Shown here one piece after another: positions 1-8,345 of a stretch of DNA of 64,000 nt; positions within the stretch are counted from its first letter, which is position 1, and every line of letters starts with the position of its first letter. Source of the DNA: Rhizobium sp. 11515TR (GTDB taxonomy: Bacteria; Pseudomonadota; Alphaproteobacteria; Rhizobiales; Rhizobiaceae); contig NZ_CP022999.1 in the NCBI RefSeq assembly GCF_002277895.1, positions 1,054,001 to 1,118,000 on the forward strand, written 5' to 3'. The notes under the pieces were generated by a model that was not told where the DNA came from, did no database searches, and saw nothing but the letters and a program-made list of their open reading frames with translations. The translations under genes were made by a program, and so were the position numbers.

Positions 1-663
1 GTTCTGGATCTTGCGCGCCAAGCCGGCGACGCTGTCCGCCAATTCGGAAAGATTTCGGCGCTGAAGCTGGATTTCCTCGGCGTTCGATATGAGGCGCTGG
101 ACGATGGACGGGATGCCGTTCAGATGCTGCCCCAGCGAACCGTCCTCATTTGCCGTGGCGGATTCGATCTGCCCTTCCAGCGAGCGGATCTGCAAGGATA
201 GCGCCTTAACTTCCTTGGCGGCGAATTCGATGCGCTCGACGATCTCGCTGGCGAAGCTCGAAAAGTCGGGAATGCGCGCGCCTGCGATCTTCGCCGTTGC
301 GGCAAAGGTCCTGAGATAGCGCAGAGTTTCCTCCATCGAGAGGACGTGTTCGGCAAGCCGCTGTCCAGTCTGCCCGATGGCGGCGACGCTCTCCTGACGC
401 CGCGCTTCGGCAGGCGGCAGCTTGTTCAAAAGATCCACCGTCTGAAGCAGCCGCGCCGTGGCTTCGGTCGCATTCTCCTCCTTCAGCGAATTGCCGATAT
501 GCTCCAGCAGGCTGACGAGCTTGGCAAGCGCTTCCGTGACCGTGATGAGCACTGCGCCACCATCCAGGAAGCGCTGTTCGATCTGCAATCGGGCGCTCTC
601 CAAGCGATCGACGAAGCTATCCGTCGATGGGATAAATTGCCGGCTTGTCGCTGCATACGCCAT
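1..663 (-). CDS. Partial hypothetical protein, probably coiled coil (3' end outside window)
   Basis: The frame opens with ATG at 663 and runs without a stop to position 1, so 221 codons are visible and the C-terminus lies outside the window. The protein begins MAYAATSRQF and is rich in Glu, Gln, Leu and Ala. Heptad-like stretches (for example EEIQLQRRNLSELADSVAGL near the visible end) suggest long alpha-helical coiled coils. I see no signal peptide, membrane segment or catalytic motif. It is transcribed away from the AraC-type regulator that starts at 909. The helical repeats superficially resemble receptor signalling helices, but the conserved receptor hairpin tip is absent from the visible part. 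I do not recognise the family. Confidence 0.75.
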   Translation of the reverse strand, partial: MAYAATSRQFIPSTDSFVDRLESARLQIEQRFLDGGAVLITVTEALAKLVSLLEHIGNSLKEENATEATARLLQTVDLLNKLPPAEARRQESVAAIGQTGQRLAEHVLSMEETLRYLRTFAATAKIAGARIPDFSSFASEIVERIEFAAKEVKALSLQIRSLEGQIESATANEDGSLGQHLNGIPSIVQRLISNAEEIQLQRRNLSELADSVAGLARKIQN

Positions 664-908
664 ACTGTTAGGACCCCGCCCAAGATTATCCTCGGCAAAC
701 TAAAGCGAACAAAAAAACATGGAGTTAACGCGGTGACGAAACGGGCCGCCTGCTTGCGACCGTCACCCTTGCGCCGCCGGGAAAGCCCTGGGCAAGACCC
801 ACGTCTTATAACTGGCAATCAGCACGCCTCGCCATTGTGCAGGCCACCGGCGGCCTCTGCTTGCAATTCCGCGCGCAAGCGGGCCTGCTCACGCTGATTG
901 AAGACAAG

Positions 909-1892
909 ATGAAGATAGCTACCGAGAAATACGCCTGGTCATCCTGCGAACCTGCCGAGTTACAGGAGAGATTGAAAAGCGCGGATATATCGGTCGTCAT
1001 CGAACGAAGGCTGGGCAATCCAAACTTCCATATCGATGTCACACTGGCCACAATCCGAAAGATGGCGGCTTGGAAGATTTTTTCGAAAACGGGTTACGAA
1101 ATCCTCTATCTGTTTGATCCTACCGACCGGATAGAGCTGCACTTCGTCGAAAACGGCGAATTTCAGGTTGAAACGGAGGACCAGGAATTCACGGCCGCCA
1201 CGGGAGCCGCATTCATGCTGCTGTCTCCCGGCTCGACGAAAATCAGGGCGTCCGCGAATGCCCGCAAGGTTGCGCTTGCCATACCCCGCATTCATTGCCT
1301 GCCACTGATCGATATCGGAAAAGACGATCCTGAGTTGTTTTTTCGACGCTTCACTATGCTGGCCGACATTGACGAAACCGGAATAAGAACGGTTCACCGC
1401 ATGGCGGCCTTGCTGCTCGAGGCGGATGAGCATCCCTTCGCCGGCTCGCCATTGGGTGCCTCCCTTTTCAAGGAGGCGTTGATTACCGCCTTTATGCAAT
1501 CATGGCCGCAATCCATACAGAAGACCGTGATCCAGAGCGCGCGACCACGCAATCTGAAGCGGGCGCTGGACTGGATTCAGACCCATCTAGGCGACGAGTT
1601 CACGGTACTCGATATTGCCAGAAATGCTGGCCAGAGCGTGCGCAGCCTGCAGATTTCCTTCCAGCAGAACATGGGTATGAATCCCCTGAATTACGTGCAG
1701 CGCCTCCGGCTGCAGCAAATCCATTACGATCTGCTTCACGGCGATGCGGACGAAAACATATCCGAGATCGCCACGCGCTGGGGATTTACTCACATGGGAT
1801 ATTTCGCAGCACGTTATCGTGCCATGTATGGCGTATCCCCGTCATCGACACGCACCAGCCGTTACGACTTCGATGCGGCTGACAAGATTTGA
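909..1892 (+). CDS. AraC-family transcriptional regulator
   Basis: DNA-binding regulator of 327 residues. The C-terminal hundred residues carry the two helix-turn-helix units of the AraC family: the first around FTVLDIARNAGQSVRSLQ, the second ending in the family signature GFTHMGYFAARYRAMYGVSP. The N-terminal part resembles the beta-rich ligand-binding or dimerisation region of AraC proteins that act on aromatic or amine inducers, but the ligand cannot be read from sequence. An in-frame GTG lies upstream at 837, but the ATG at 909 gives a normal family length. It precedes the chemotaxis operon by about 225 bases in the same direction; whether it controls that operon is only a guess. Confidence 0.85.
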   Translation: MKIATEKYAWSSCEPAELQERLKSADISVVIERRLGNPNFHIDVTLATIRKMAAWKIFSKTGYEILYLFDPTDRIELHFVENGEFQVETEDQEFTAATGAAFMLLSPGSTKIRASANARKVALAIPRIHCLPLIDIGKDDPELFFRRFTMLADIDETGIRTVHRMAALLLEADEHPFAGSPLGASLFKEALITAFMQSWPQSIQKTVIQSARPRNLKRALDWIQTHLGDEFTVLDIARNAGQSVRSLQISFQQNMGMNPLNYVQRLRLQQIHYDLLHGDADENISEIATRWGFTHMGYFAARYRAMYGVSPSSTRTSRYDFDAADKI

Positions 1893-2010
1893 TATCAGAA
1901 AAACGCAATCCTATCACTTAATCGCAGTTAATTATGAAATCAGCTACAGGTTGAGCATAAGTTTAACACACCGTTAGCCATTTAACGATTTCGTTACCTC
2001 AGCCAAGATT

Positions 2011-2023
2011 CACAATCATTGTG
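2011..2023. promoter_or_regulatory. Palindrome upstream of the chemotaxis operon
   Basis: CACAAT-C-ATTGTG is a perfect 13-base inverted repeat about 95 bases before the first gene of the chemotaxis operon. The 225 bases between the AraC gene and the operon are AT-rich compared with their surroundings and must hold the operon promoter. The palindrome is a reasonable operator candidate; the protein that binds it is unknown. Confidence 0.4.
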
Positions 2024-2117
2024 ACGCGGCCCTTTCATGAGAAAGGCCTCCAACAATCTTCCAGCCAAAATCCTGAGTAGATCCGCGGGCGTACCGCGGG
2101 CGCTCCGCGGGGTAGCT

Positions 2118-3200
2118 ATGCGCGTCTTCGTAATCGATGACAGTCCTTCCGTTGTGGCCACGCTTTGCCGCGTGGTCGAAGCCATCAAGGGCAGCGAGGT
2201 ATTGTCGTTCCTTCATCCGAGCGATGCCCTCAAGCGGCTCGACGACCGGACGCCAGACCTCATTCTCGTCGACTATATGATGCCCGACATGAACGGCATC
2301 GAAGTGATCAGCCATGTGCGCAAGAACGCACTTACCGCCCATGTGCCGACCATCATGATCACCTCTCGCAGGGAGACCGATATCCGTTTGGCTGCCATGA
2401 AAGCGGGTGCCACCGAATTCCTGAACAAGCCGATCGACGAGATGGAACTGACGCTGCGCGTCCGCAACATTTTGAATATCGGAGAGGAGCGGCTGGCGCT
2501 GGCCGCCAAGGCCGCGACGCTGCAGCGCGATTTCGACGCCGCGATGCGAAGGATCGAGCGGCACGAGGAAGAGATCATCTGGCGTCTTTCCAAGGCGATC
2601 GCTTGCCGCCACGGCGAAACGGCCGATCATCTGGACCGCGTCGCGATTGTCGCGCGCATGATTGCCGAAGAGGTCGGCCTGGATGCCGGCCACTGCCGCA
2701 TGATCTTTCTGGCGAGCGCGCTGCACGATGTCGGCAAGATCGGCCTGCCGGACGCTATTCTTTCCAAACCGGGTCCCTTGAGCCCGAACGAGCGCCGGCA
2801 AATGCAGCAGCATGCGGATTTCGGTGCGGAGATTCTGAGCGACAGCTCGAGCGAGCTCATCCAGATCGCGCGCAAGATCGCCGAGAGCCATCACGAAAGA
2901 TGGGACGGTGCGGGCTATCCCAAAGGTCTTTCGGCTGCCGCCATCCCGATCGAAGCTCGCATCGTCGCCATAGCCGATGTTTTCGATGCCCTCTGCTCGA
3001 AGCGGGCATACAAGGCCGCTTGGCCGATCGCTGACGCATTTCGCGAGATCGTCAACAGCAGCGGCACCCATTTCGATCCGGCCTGCGTTGCCGCCTTCTG
3101 TCGCCGCTGGACGGATATCAAGGCTCTCTTCGAGTCCCAGAACAGCGACGACGCCGCAACGCAGATTTCCACACTTCAGTTATCCCGAGGTTCGGCATGA
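2118..3200 (+). CDS. Response regulator with HD-GYP output domain (putative c-di-GMP phosphodiesterase)
   Basis: 360 residues if started at ATG 2118, where the receiver domain begins (MRVFVIDDSP) and a GGGG-rich ribosome-binding site sits upstream; an upstream ATG at 2037 would add 27 unconserved residues. The receiver domain spans about residues 1-120 with phospho-acceptor Asp52 (ILVDYMMPDMNG) and the conserved Lys in FLNKPID. The C-terminal half is an HD-GYP domain with the metal-binding HD pair in ALHDVGKIGLPD and the GYP motif in WDGAGYPKGL. Family members hydrolyse cyclic di-GMP, so this protein probably links chemosensory phosphorylation to c-di-GMP levels. It is the first gene of the chemotaxis operon and its stop overlaps the start of the STAS gene. 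Confidence 0.9.
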   Translation: MRVFVIDDSPSVVATLCRVVEAIKGSEVLSFLHPSDALKRLDDRTPDLILVDYMMPDMNGIEVISHVRKNALTAHVPTIMITSRRETDIRLAAMKAGATEFLNKPIDEMELTLRVRNILNIGEERLALAAKAATLQRDFDAAMRRIERHEEEIIWRLSKAIACRHGETADHLDRVAIVARMIAEEVGLDAGHCRMIFLASALHDVGKIGLPDAILSKPGPLSPNERRQMQQHADFGAEILSDSSSELIQIARKIAESHHERWDGAGYPKGLSAAAIPIEARIVAIADVFDALCSKRAYKAAWPIADAFREIVNSSGTHFDPACVAAFCRRWTDIKALFESQNSDDAATQISTLQLSRGSA

Positions 3201-3523
3201 GCCAACAGTCTGAAATTCTCCACCTGCATGGGCCGCTGACGATCAAGACGATCACCAATGTCAGAGACATCGTTCAGGTCTATCTGCAGGAAGCAGCTTT
3301 GCGCAATCATGCCTTGATCATCGATATTGACAGCGGCGAAGAGATCGACCTCACCCTACCGCAACTGCTTCTGTCCGCGCGGCAAACAGCCGCTCGTGCT
3401 GGCGTTGCAGTTACTTTGAGCAAACCAGCGGACGGCAATTTTCTGACCGTCCTGCAACGTGCTGGCCTCCTTGGTGGAGACCGGCAAGAAGACAGTTTCT
3501 GGCTAGAAGGAAAAGCAGCATGA
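3197..3523 (+). CDS. STAS-domain protein
   Basis: 108 residues, starting at an ATG that overlaps the stop of the HD-GYP gene and ending on an overlap with cheY, so translation is probably coupled. The pattern of short beta strands and helices (IDIDSGEEIDLTLPQLLLSA, then LTVLQRAGLLGG near the end) matches small STAS proteins of the anti-anti-sigma type. Many such proteins carry a phosphorylatable Ser/Thr at the tip of the strand after the central Asp; here that area reads DSGEEIDL, so phosphorylation is uncertain. In chemosensory operons such proteins are thought to act as phosphorylation-sensitive partners of receptor or kinase complexes; the exact partner here is unknown. Confidence 0.75.
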   Translation: MSQQSEILHLHGPLTIKTITNVRDIVQVYLQEAALRNHALIIDIDSGEEIDLTLPQLLLSARQTAARAGVAVTLSKPADGNFLTVLQRAGLLGGDRQEDSFWLEGKAA

Positions 3524-3888
3524 GCGCCAATATTCTCACCGTCGATGACTCCGCCAGCATTCGGCTGACCACGCGCATTGCTCTGACCAATGCCGGCTAT
3601 TCCGTCACCGAAGCGGTCGATGGCGCCGATGGCCTCACCAAGCTGAAATCGGGCAATTTCGATCTCATCGTCACCGATCTCAACATGCCGAACATGGACG
3701 GCCTGACTATGATCCGCAGCCTGCGGCAGCTGCCGGCCTATATGGGAACTCCGGTCATCTTCCTGACCACGGAGTCGGACGGCGATCTCAAGCAGCAGGC
3801 GAAGGCCGCGGGCGCTACGGGATGGCTGACGAAACCCTTCGATCCCGAAACCCTCATCAAGATCGCGCGCAAGGTTCTCGGCAAATGA
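3520..3888 (+). CDS. cheY: CheY-type single-domain response regulator
   Basis: 122 residues consisting only of a receiver domain. The acidic pair is in ILTVDDSASIR, the phospho-acceptor is Asp53 (LIVTDLNMPNMDG), the conserved Thr is in FLTTES and the Lys is in WLTKPFDP. It should accept phosphate from the CheA encoded next and pass the signal to a motor or other output. The gene overlaps the STAS gene upstream and shares an ATGA stop/start overlap with cheA downstream, so the proteins are likely made in step. No output domain is attached. Confidence 0.92.
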   Translation: MSANILTVDDSASIRLTTRIALTNAGYSVTEAVDGADGLTKLKSGNFDLIVTDLNMPNMDGLTMIRSLRQLPAYMGTPVIFLTTESDGDLKQQAKAAGATGWLTKPFDPETLIKIARKVLGK

Positions 3889-5909
3889 ACGAACTCGATC
3901 CGATCGCCGTTTTCAGGACGGAGGCCGCCGAACAGCTGGAGCTGATCGAGGCAGGCCTCCTCGATCTGATGCGCGATCTGAGCGACCGCGCTCAGATTGA
4001 TGCGGTCTTCCGGGGCCTCCATACGCTTAAGGGATCGGGCTCAATGTTCGGCTTCGATCAGCTGGCCGCCTTCACCCATCATTGCGAGACCGCCTTCGAT
4101 CGGGTTCGCAAGGGCGAAGCGCCAGCCACGAAGGAACTGGTAGGCGCCGTTCTCGATGCGCAAGGTCACATGCAGGCGCTGCTGGAAAACCCGAACGGCG
4201 ATTACGAGACCATGAGTTCCGTTCTCCTGGAAAAATTGCGCCAGGCCGTCGGTGCAGCCGGATCGCACGCTTCGTCGGTAGCCCCTGCCACCCTGCAGCC
4301 GGTCGCGACTCCTGCTATAAATGCCGGTGGCGCAAAGACCTGGCATTTGAAATTCAGCCTGCCGGCCAATTCGATGATCAACGGCACCAATCCGCTCGGG
4401 CTGCTGGACGAGTTGCGCGAGCTCGGCGAATGCCGCGTCGAAGCCGACATCGATACCATCCCGCTGCTGGCGGACCTTGAGCCCCGCGATCTCCACATCG
4501 GCTGGACGGTTCACCTGACGACGGAAAAGCCGCGCTCGGACATCGAAGACGTCTTCATCTTCGTCATGGACGACATGACGATGGAGCTGAAAGAACTTCA
4601 GACAGCAGCGGAGCAGGCTCCTACGCTCGTCGCCGCCGGGATCGAGCAGCTTGCAGAAGATGAGGCGTCTAGGACCGTCACCTCGCCGATCGATGCGGGC
4701 AAGGCTCAGCCTGTCGATGCCAAATCGCAGAAGCAAGCCGACAATGTTCGCGTGCCTGCCCTCCGTCTCGATGAGATGATGGACAGGGTCGGGGAATTGG
4801 TCATCGCCCAATCGCGGCTGAGCCAGATGGCGAATTCCGCCGCCGATCTCGGCCTGCGATCGGTCTCGGAAGAAATCGAGCGGCTCGCCGGCGAATTGCG
4901 GGACACGATGATGGTCCTGCGCATGATGCCGGTGGCGAGCCTCTTCAGCCGCTTCCGCCGGCTGGTCCATGATCTCGCCCGCGAAACCGGCAAGGATATA
5001 GAACTCGTCACCGAGGGCGAGAGCACCGAGGTCGACAAGACGGTCATCGATCGGCTCGCCGATCCGCTCGTTCACCTCGTCCGAAACTCGATCGATCACG
5101 GCCTGGAAAGCCCGGAGGATCGTATTGCGGCCGGCAAGCCGGTGACGGGACGCGTCTTCCTCTCCGCGCACCAGACCGGCAGCGAAGTCGTCATCTCCAT
5201 CAGGGACGACGGGCGCGGTATCGATCGCCAGAGGGTGCGCGCCAAGGCGGAAGCCAATGGCCTGATCCAGCCCGGCGCTCAACTTAGCGACAAGGAACTG
5301 CTGCAGCTGATCTTCCAGCCGGGATTCTCGACGGCGGAAAAGGTCACCAACCTTTCCGGCCGCGGCGTCGGCATGGACGTGGTCAAGAAGACGATCGAGA
5401 CGCTGCGCGGGGCGATCGATATTACCAGCGAATTCGGCAAGGGCTCAGAGATCGCTCTGCGCATCCCCCTGACGCTCGCGATCATCGACGGCCTTCTGGT
5501 TCGTGTCGGCAACGGGCGCTACGTGATCCCGCTCGCCGCCGTTGAAGAATGCCTGGAGCTCTCGGTGGAGCAGGATCTGCGCTCGCGCGGTCGCAGCTTC
5601 ATCTCGCTGCGCGACGATCTCGTGCCGTTCCTGCGCCTGCGCGAGCTCTTCCGCACCGGCACCGAACCCGATCCCTACCAGAAGGTGGTGGTGATCTCGA
5701 CCGGCAGCGAGCGCGTCGGCCTTGTCGTCGACCAGATCATCGGCGACCACCAGACCGTCATCAAATCGATGTCGAAGCTTCACGACCACGTCTCCACCTT
5801 CTCCGGCGCGACCATTCTCGGCGACGGCAATGTCGCCCTGATCCTCGACGTCGTCCATCTCATCGCCGCCGGACAGCATCAGGAGGCGCAATTGCGAGCA
5901 GCAGGATGA
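3885..5909 (+). CDS. cheA: Chemotaxis histidine kinase CheA
   Basis: 674 residues from the ATG at 3885, which overlaps the cheY stop (ATGA). An N-terminal HPt domain carries the phosphorylation site His46 in FRGLHTLKGSGSMFGF. It is followed by a middle region rich in Gly/Asn-Pro turns, typical of the P2-like part. The dimerisation region then leads to a HATPase domain with the N box (HLVRNSIDHGLE) and glycine boxes (DDGRGIDRQRV, GRGVGMDVVKK). The C-terminus is a CheW-like regulatory domain. The kinase should form arrays with the two receptors and the CheW proteins encoded downstream and phosphorylate CheY, CheB and perhaps the HD-GYP regulator. Length and domain order are normal. Confidence 0.95.
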   Translation: MNELDPIAVFRTEAAEQLELIEAGLLDLMRDLSDRAQIDAVFRGLHTLKGSGSMFGFDQLAAFTHHCETAFDRVRKGEAPATKELVGAVLDAQGHMQALLENPNGDYETMSSVLLEKLRQAVGAAGSHASSVAPATLQPVATPAINAGGAKTWHLKFSLPANSMINGTNPLGLLDELRELGECRVEADIDTIPLLADLEPRDLHIGWTVHLTTEKPRSDIEDVFIFVMDDMTMELKELQTAAEQAPTLVAAGIEQLAEDEASRTVTSPIDAGKAQPVDAKSQKQADNVRVPALRLDEMMDRVGELVIAQSRLSQMANSAADLGLRSVSEEIERLAGELRDTMMVLRMMPVASLFSRFRRLVHDLARETGKDIELVTEGESTEVDKTVIDRLADPLVHLVRNSIDHGLESPEDRIAAGKPVTGRVFLSAHQTGSEVVISIRDDGRGIDRQRVRAKAEANGLIQPGAQLSDKELLQLIFQPGFSTAEKVTNLSGRGVGMDVVKKTIETLRGAIDITSEFGKGSEIALRIPLTLAIIDGLLVRVGNGRYVIPLAAVEECLELSVEQDLRSRGRSFISLRDDLVPFLRLRELFRTGTEPDPYQKVVVISTGSERVGLVVDQIIGDHQTVIKSMSKLHDHVSTFSGATILGDGNVALILDVVHLIAAGQHQEAQLRAAG

Positions 5910-6418
5910 TCGAAGCAGACGTAAAATCGGACCATTGCGCCATATGGAAGGGTGCTGACGAGCTTTCCGTGCTGACCTTCAGCCTCAATGGCGAGACCTT
6001 CGCCATCGAGGCGGTCGTCGTACAGGAAATCCTCGATCTTCTACCCGAAACCAGCGTTCCCGGCAGCCTGCCCTTCGTCGGTAGCGTCATCAACTTCCGC
6101 GGCAAGGTCATTCCCCTTGCCGACATCCGCATCGCCTTCGGCATGGAGGCCGCCAATGTCACCATCGACAGCCGCATCGTCGTCACCGAACTCGAGCTCG
6201 ATGGCGAAACGACCCTGATCGGCATTCGCACTGACAAGGTGCATGAAGTCACCCAGCTTCCGCAGGCGGCAAGCGAACCGCCGCCCGTCATCGGCATGCG
6301 CTGGCGCGCCGACTATATCCACGCCCTCGTCAAACGCGGCGGCGAATTTATCATCCTGCCGAACCTCCAAGCGATCTTTTCCTCGCAGCGGGCGGTTGCG
6401 GTCAGGGCAACAGCATGA
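5906..6418 (+). CDS. cheW: CheW coupling protein (first copy)
   Basis: 170 residues from an ATG at 5906 overlapping the cheA stop. Its single CheW domain has the typical pattern LTFSLNGETFAIEAVVVQEI, a central INFRGKVIPLADIR segment and a terminal hydrophobic strand (GGEFIILPNLQAIFS). CheW proteins bridge receptors and CheA. A second, different CheW is encoded at 10179 in the same operon, so the system has two coupling proteins around two receptors. The two CheW sequences are clearly diverged, in contrast to the receptor pair. Confidence 0.92.
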   Translation: MIEADVKSDHCAIWKGADELSVLTFSLNGETFAIEAVVVQEILDLLPETSVPGSLPFVGSVINFRGKVIPLADIRIAFGMEAANVTIDSRIVVTELELDGETTLIGIRTDKVHEVTQLPQAASEPPPVIGMRWRADYIHALVKRGGEFIILPNLQAIFSSQRAVAVRATA

Positions 6419-6443
6419 ATTTCCAGGACAAGGAGGCCATCAG

Positions 6444-8156
6444 ATGCGCTTTACGATTAAGCTTAAGCTGCTACTAACGTTTGCAGTCGTGATCGCCATG
6501 CTTCTTGGCACGGCCGTCTACAGCATCGCAACCCTCGGCCAGGTCAACGACAACTGGTCCGATACGTTGACGGGGCCTGCCGAACGCTTGCGGCTCGCCC
6601 AGAATCTCGACATTGCCGTCCTGCAGCAGTTGCGGCAGCAAAAGAACATGCTGTCATCCGCATCGGTCAATGAAACCAAGGACTATATTGTCAAGAGCGA
6701 CGCTGCGCGTGCGGAGTTCGACACCGACCTTGCGAAGATCCTGGCCAATACCACTGCTCAGGACATGGCATTCTGGGCACAGATCAAGGATCTATCCGCC
6801 AATTGGCGCAATGCGGACGACCGCATCCGTGCGATGATGCTTGCCGGAGATACTGCCGGTGCGCTGAACATTTCAACGACGGACGCGCGCGACACAAGCA
6901 CCAAAATCGACAATGTACTTGCACAAGTCTTCGATTCCGAACGGGCGAGACTGAAACAGGCGGACCAGGATGCCGCCAACGACTATGCGAATGCACGCTT
7001 GATCCTCATCGTCATCGCCTCGACGGCATCGATCCTCGCATTTCTTTCGGCGGTCTGGATCATCATTTCGATCAACAAGGGCATCAGCCGCGCAGTCAGG
7101 ACCGTCCAGACCGTCGCCGACGGCGATCTGACTGAATTCGCCGTGATCACCACCAAGGACGAGATCGGCGAGCTTCTGGGCCACGTCAATTCGATGATCG
7201 AACGACTGCGTGGTGTCGTTGCCGATGCACTGTCGGCCTCGGACAATGTCTCGTCGGGCAGCCAGCAGCTCTCGGCCGGCTCCGAGCAGCTGTCTCAAGG
7301 TGCCACCGAACAGGCCTCTTCTGCCGAAGAAGCTTCCGCCTCGATGGAAGAGATGGCCGCCAACATCAAGCAGAATGCCGATAACGCTGCCCAAACGGAA
7401 AAGATCGCCCGCCAGTCCGCCAAGGATGCCGAGATCAGCGGCCAGGCCGTCGACCGCGCCGTCAACGCCATGCGCACCATCGCCGAGAAGATCTCCATCG
7501 TGCAGGAGATCGCCCGCCAGACCGACCTGCTCGCCCTCAACGCCGCCGTCGAGGCAGCCCGTGCAGGCGAACATGGCCGCGGCTTTGCCGTCGTCGCCTC
7601 CGAAGTGCGCAAGCTGGCCGAGCGCAGCCAGGCAGCGGCCGCCGAGATCTCCAGCCTGTCCGGCGAGACCGTCACGGTCGCGACCGAAGCCGGCGACATG
7701 CTCTCGCGTCTCGTTCCCGATATCCGCAAGACCGCCGAACTGGTCGCCGAAATCTCGGCGGCCTGCCGCGAGCAGGATATCGGCGCATCGCAGATCAACG
7801 AGGCGATCCAGCAGCTCGACAAGGTGACGCAGCAGAATGCCGGTGCATCGGAAGAAATGTCGGCAACGTCGGAGGAGCTCGCCGCCCAGGCGGAGGAGCT
7901 GCAGGCCTCCATCGCCTTTTTCAAGGTCGACCAGGCCAATGCCCGCAAGGCCCAGGCTCCTGTCCACGCTCCGGTCCATCATACATCCGTGGCATCCAAG
8001 GCCAAACCTGTCGTCAAGGCACCGGCTGCCAGAGCGCCGGCCGCACGCACCGACAACAGCGTCGCCGCGCAGCAGGCTCGGCTCAAGGGCTTTACCCTCG
8101 ACATGTCCATGGGTGGACCCGATGCGGATGACAATGATTTTCGCCAGAGCGCCTGA
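6444..8156 (+). CDS. Methyl-accepting chemotaxis protein, first of a tandem pair
   Basis: 570 residues from ATG 6444, preceded by AAGGAGG. An N-terminal membrane helix (about residues 7-30) leads to a periplasmic four-helix-bundle-type sensor, with a second membrane helix near LILIVIASTASILAFLSAVW. A HAMP linker follows, then a long signalling domain with the receptor tip EIARQTDLLALNAAVEAARAG. The sequence from about 7200 to the end is nearly identical at DNA level to the same part of the next receptor, while the sensor parts differ. The C-terminus (DDNDFRQSA) is not a recognised CheR-tethering pentapeptide. A single HAMP unit is present here, against an extended HAMP-like stretch in the second copy. 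Confidence 0.92.
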   Translation: MRFTIKLKLLLTFAVVIAMLLGTAVYSIATLGQVNDNWSDTLTGPAERLRLAQNLDIAVLQQLRQQKNMLSSASVNETKDYIVKSDAARAEFDTDLAKILANTTAQDMAFWAQIKDLSANWRNADDRIRAMMLAGDTAGALNISTTDARDTSTKIDNVLAQVFDSERARLKQADQDAANDYANARLILIVIASTASILAFLSAVWIIISINKGISRAVRTVQTVADGDLTEFAVITTKDEIGELLGHVNSMIERLRGVVADALSASDNVSSGSQQLSAGSEQLSQGATEQASSAEEASASMEEMAANIKQNADNAAQTEKIARQSAKDAEISGQAVDRAVNAMRTIAEKISIVQEIARQTDLLALNAAVEAARAGEHGRGFAVVASEVRKLAERSQAAAAEISSLSGETVTVATEAGDMLSRLVPDIRKTAELVAEISAACREQDIGASQINEAIQQLDKVTQQNAGASEEMSATSEELAAQAEELQASIAFFKVDQANARKAQAPVHAPVHHTSVASKAKPVVKAPAARAPAARTDNSVAAQQARLKGFTLDMSMGGPDADDNDFRQSA

Positions 8157-8180
8157 GCGCTTGGCCTGATGTCAACAAAC

Positions 8181-8230
8181 ACCGGCGCCGGAAGGCGCCG
8201 GTCAAAGGCCGGCAAATGCTACCGCCGGCC
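8181..8230 (+). promoter_or_regulatory. Two strong hairpins between the tandem receptor genes
   Basis: The first hairpin has a perfect nine-pair stem, ACCGGCGCC (8181-8189) with GGCGCCGGT (8194-8202), closed by a GGAA loop of the GNRA type. The second pairs GGCCGGC (8207-8213) with GCCGGCC (8224-8230) around ten bases. Neither is followed by a T-run, so they look more like mRNA-stabilising or processing structures within the operon than intrinsic terminators. They may set the expression of the second receptor and the genes after it apart from the first part of the operon. Confidence 0.5.
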
Positions 8231-8345
8231 TCAAGAACCGGTTCCGGTTCGCGGAAGGGTGAATGTATCGGTCTTCGCGCATCAAGACGGCTCCCCGTCT
8301 GACATTTCAAATATCGAACCCTTCATCTCCAGGAGCTTTTCAGAG

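Noticed and set aside
4041..5282. Long open frame (413 codons) antisense to cheA
   Set aside because: It is a mirror of cheA codon structure in a GC-rich gene; it has no motif and no ribosome-binding site. Similar long antisense frames at 6873-7982, 9276-10502, 17664-18938, 20578-21735 and 27482-28774 were rejected for the same reason.
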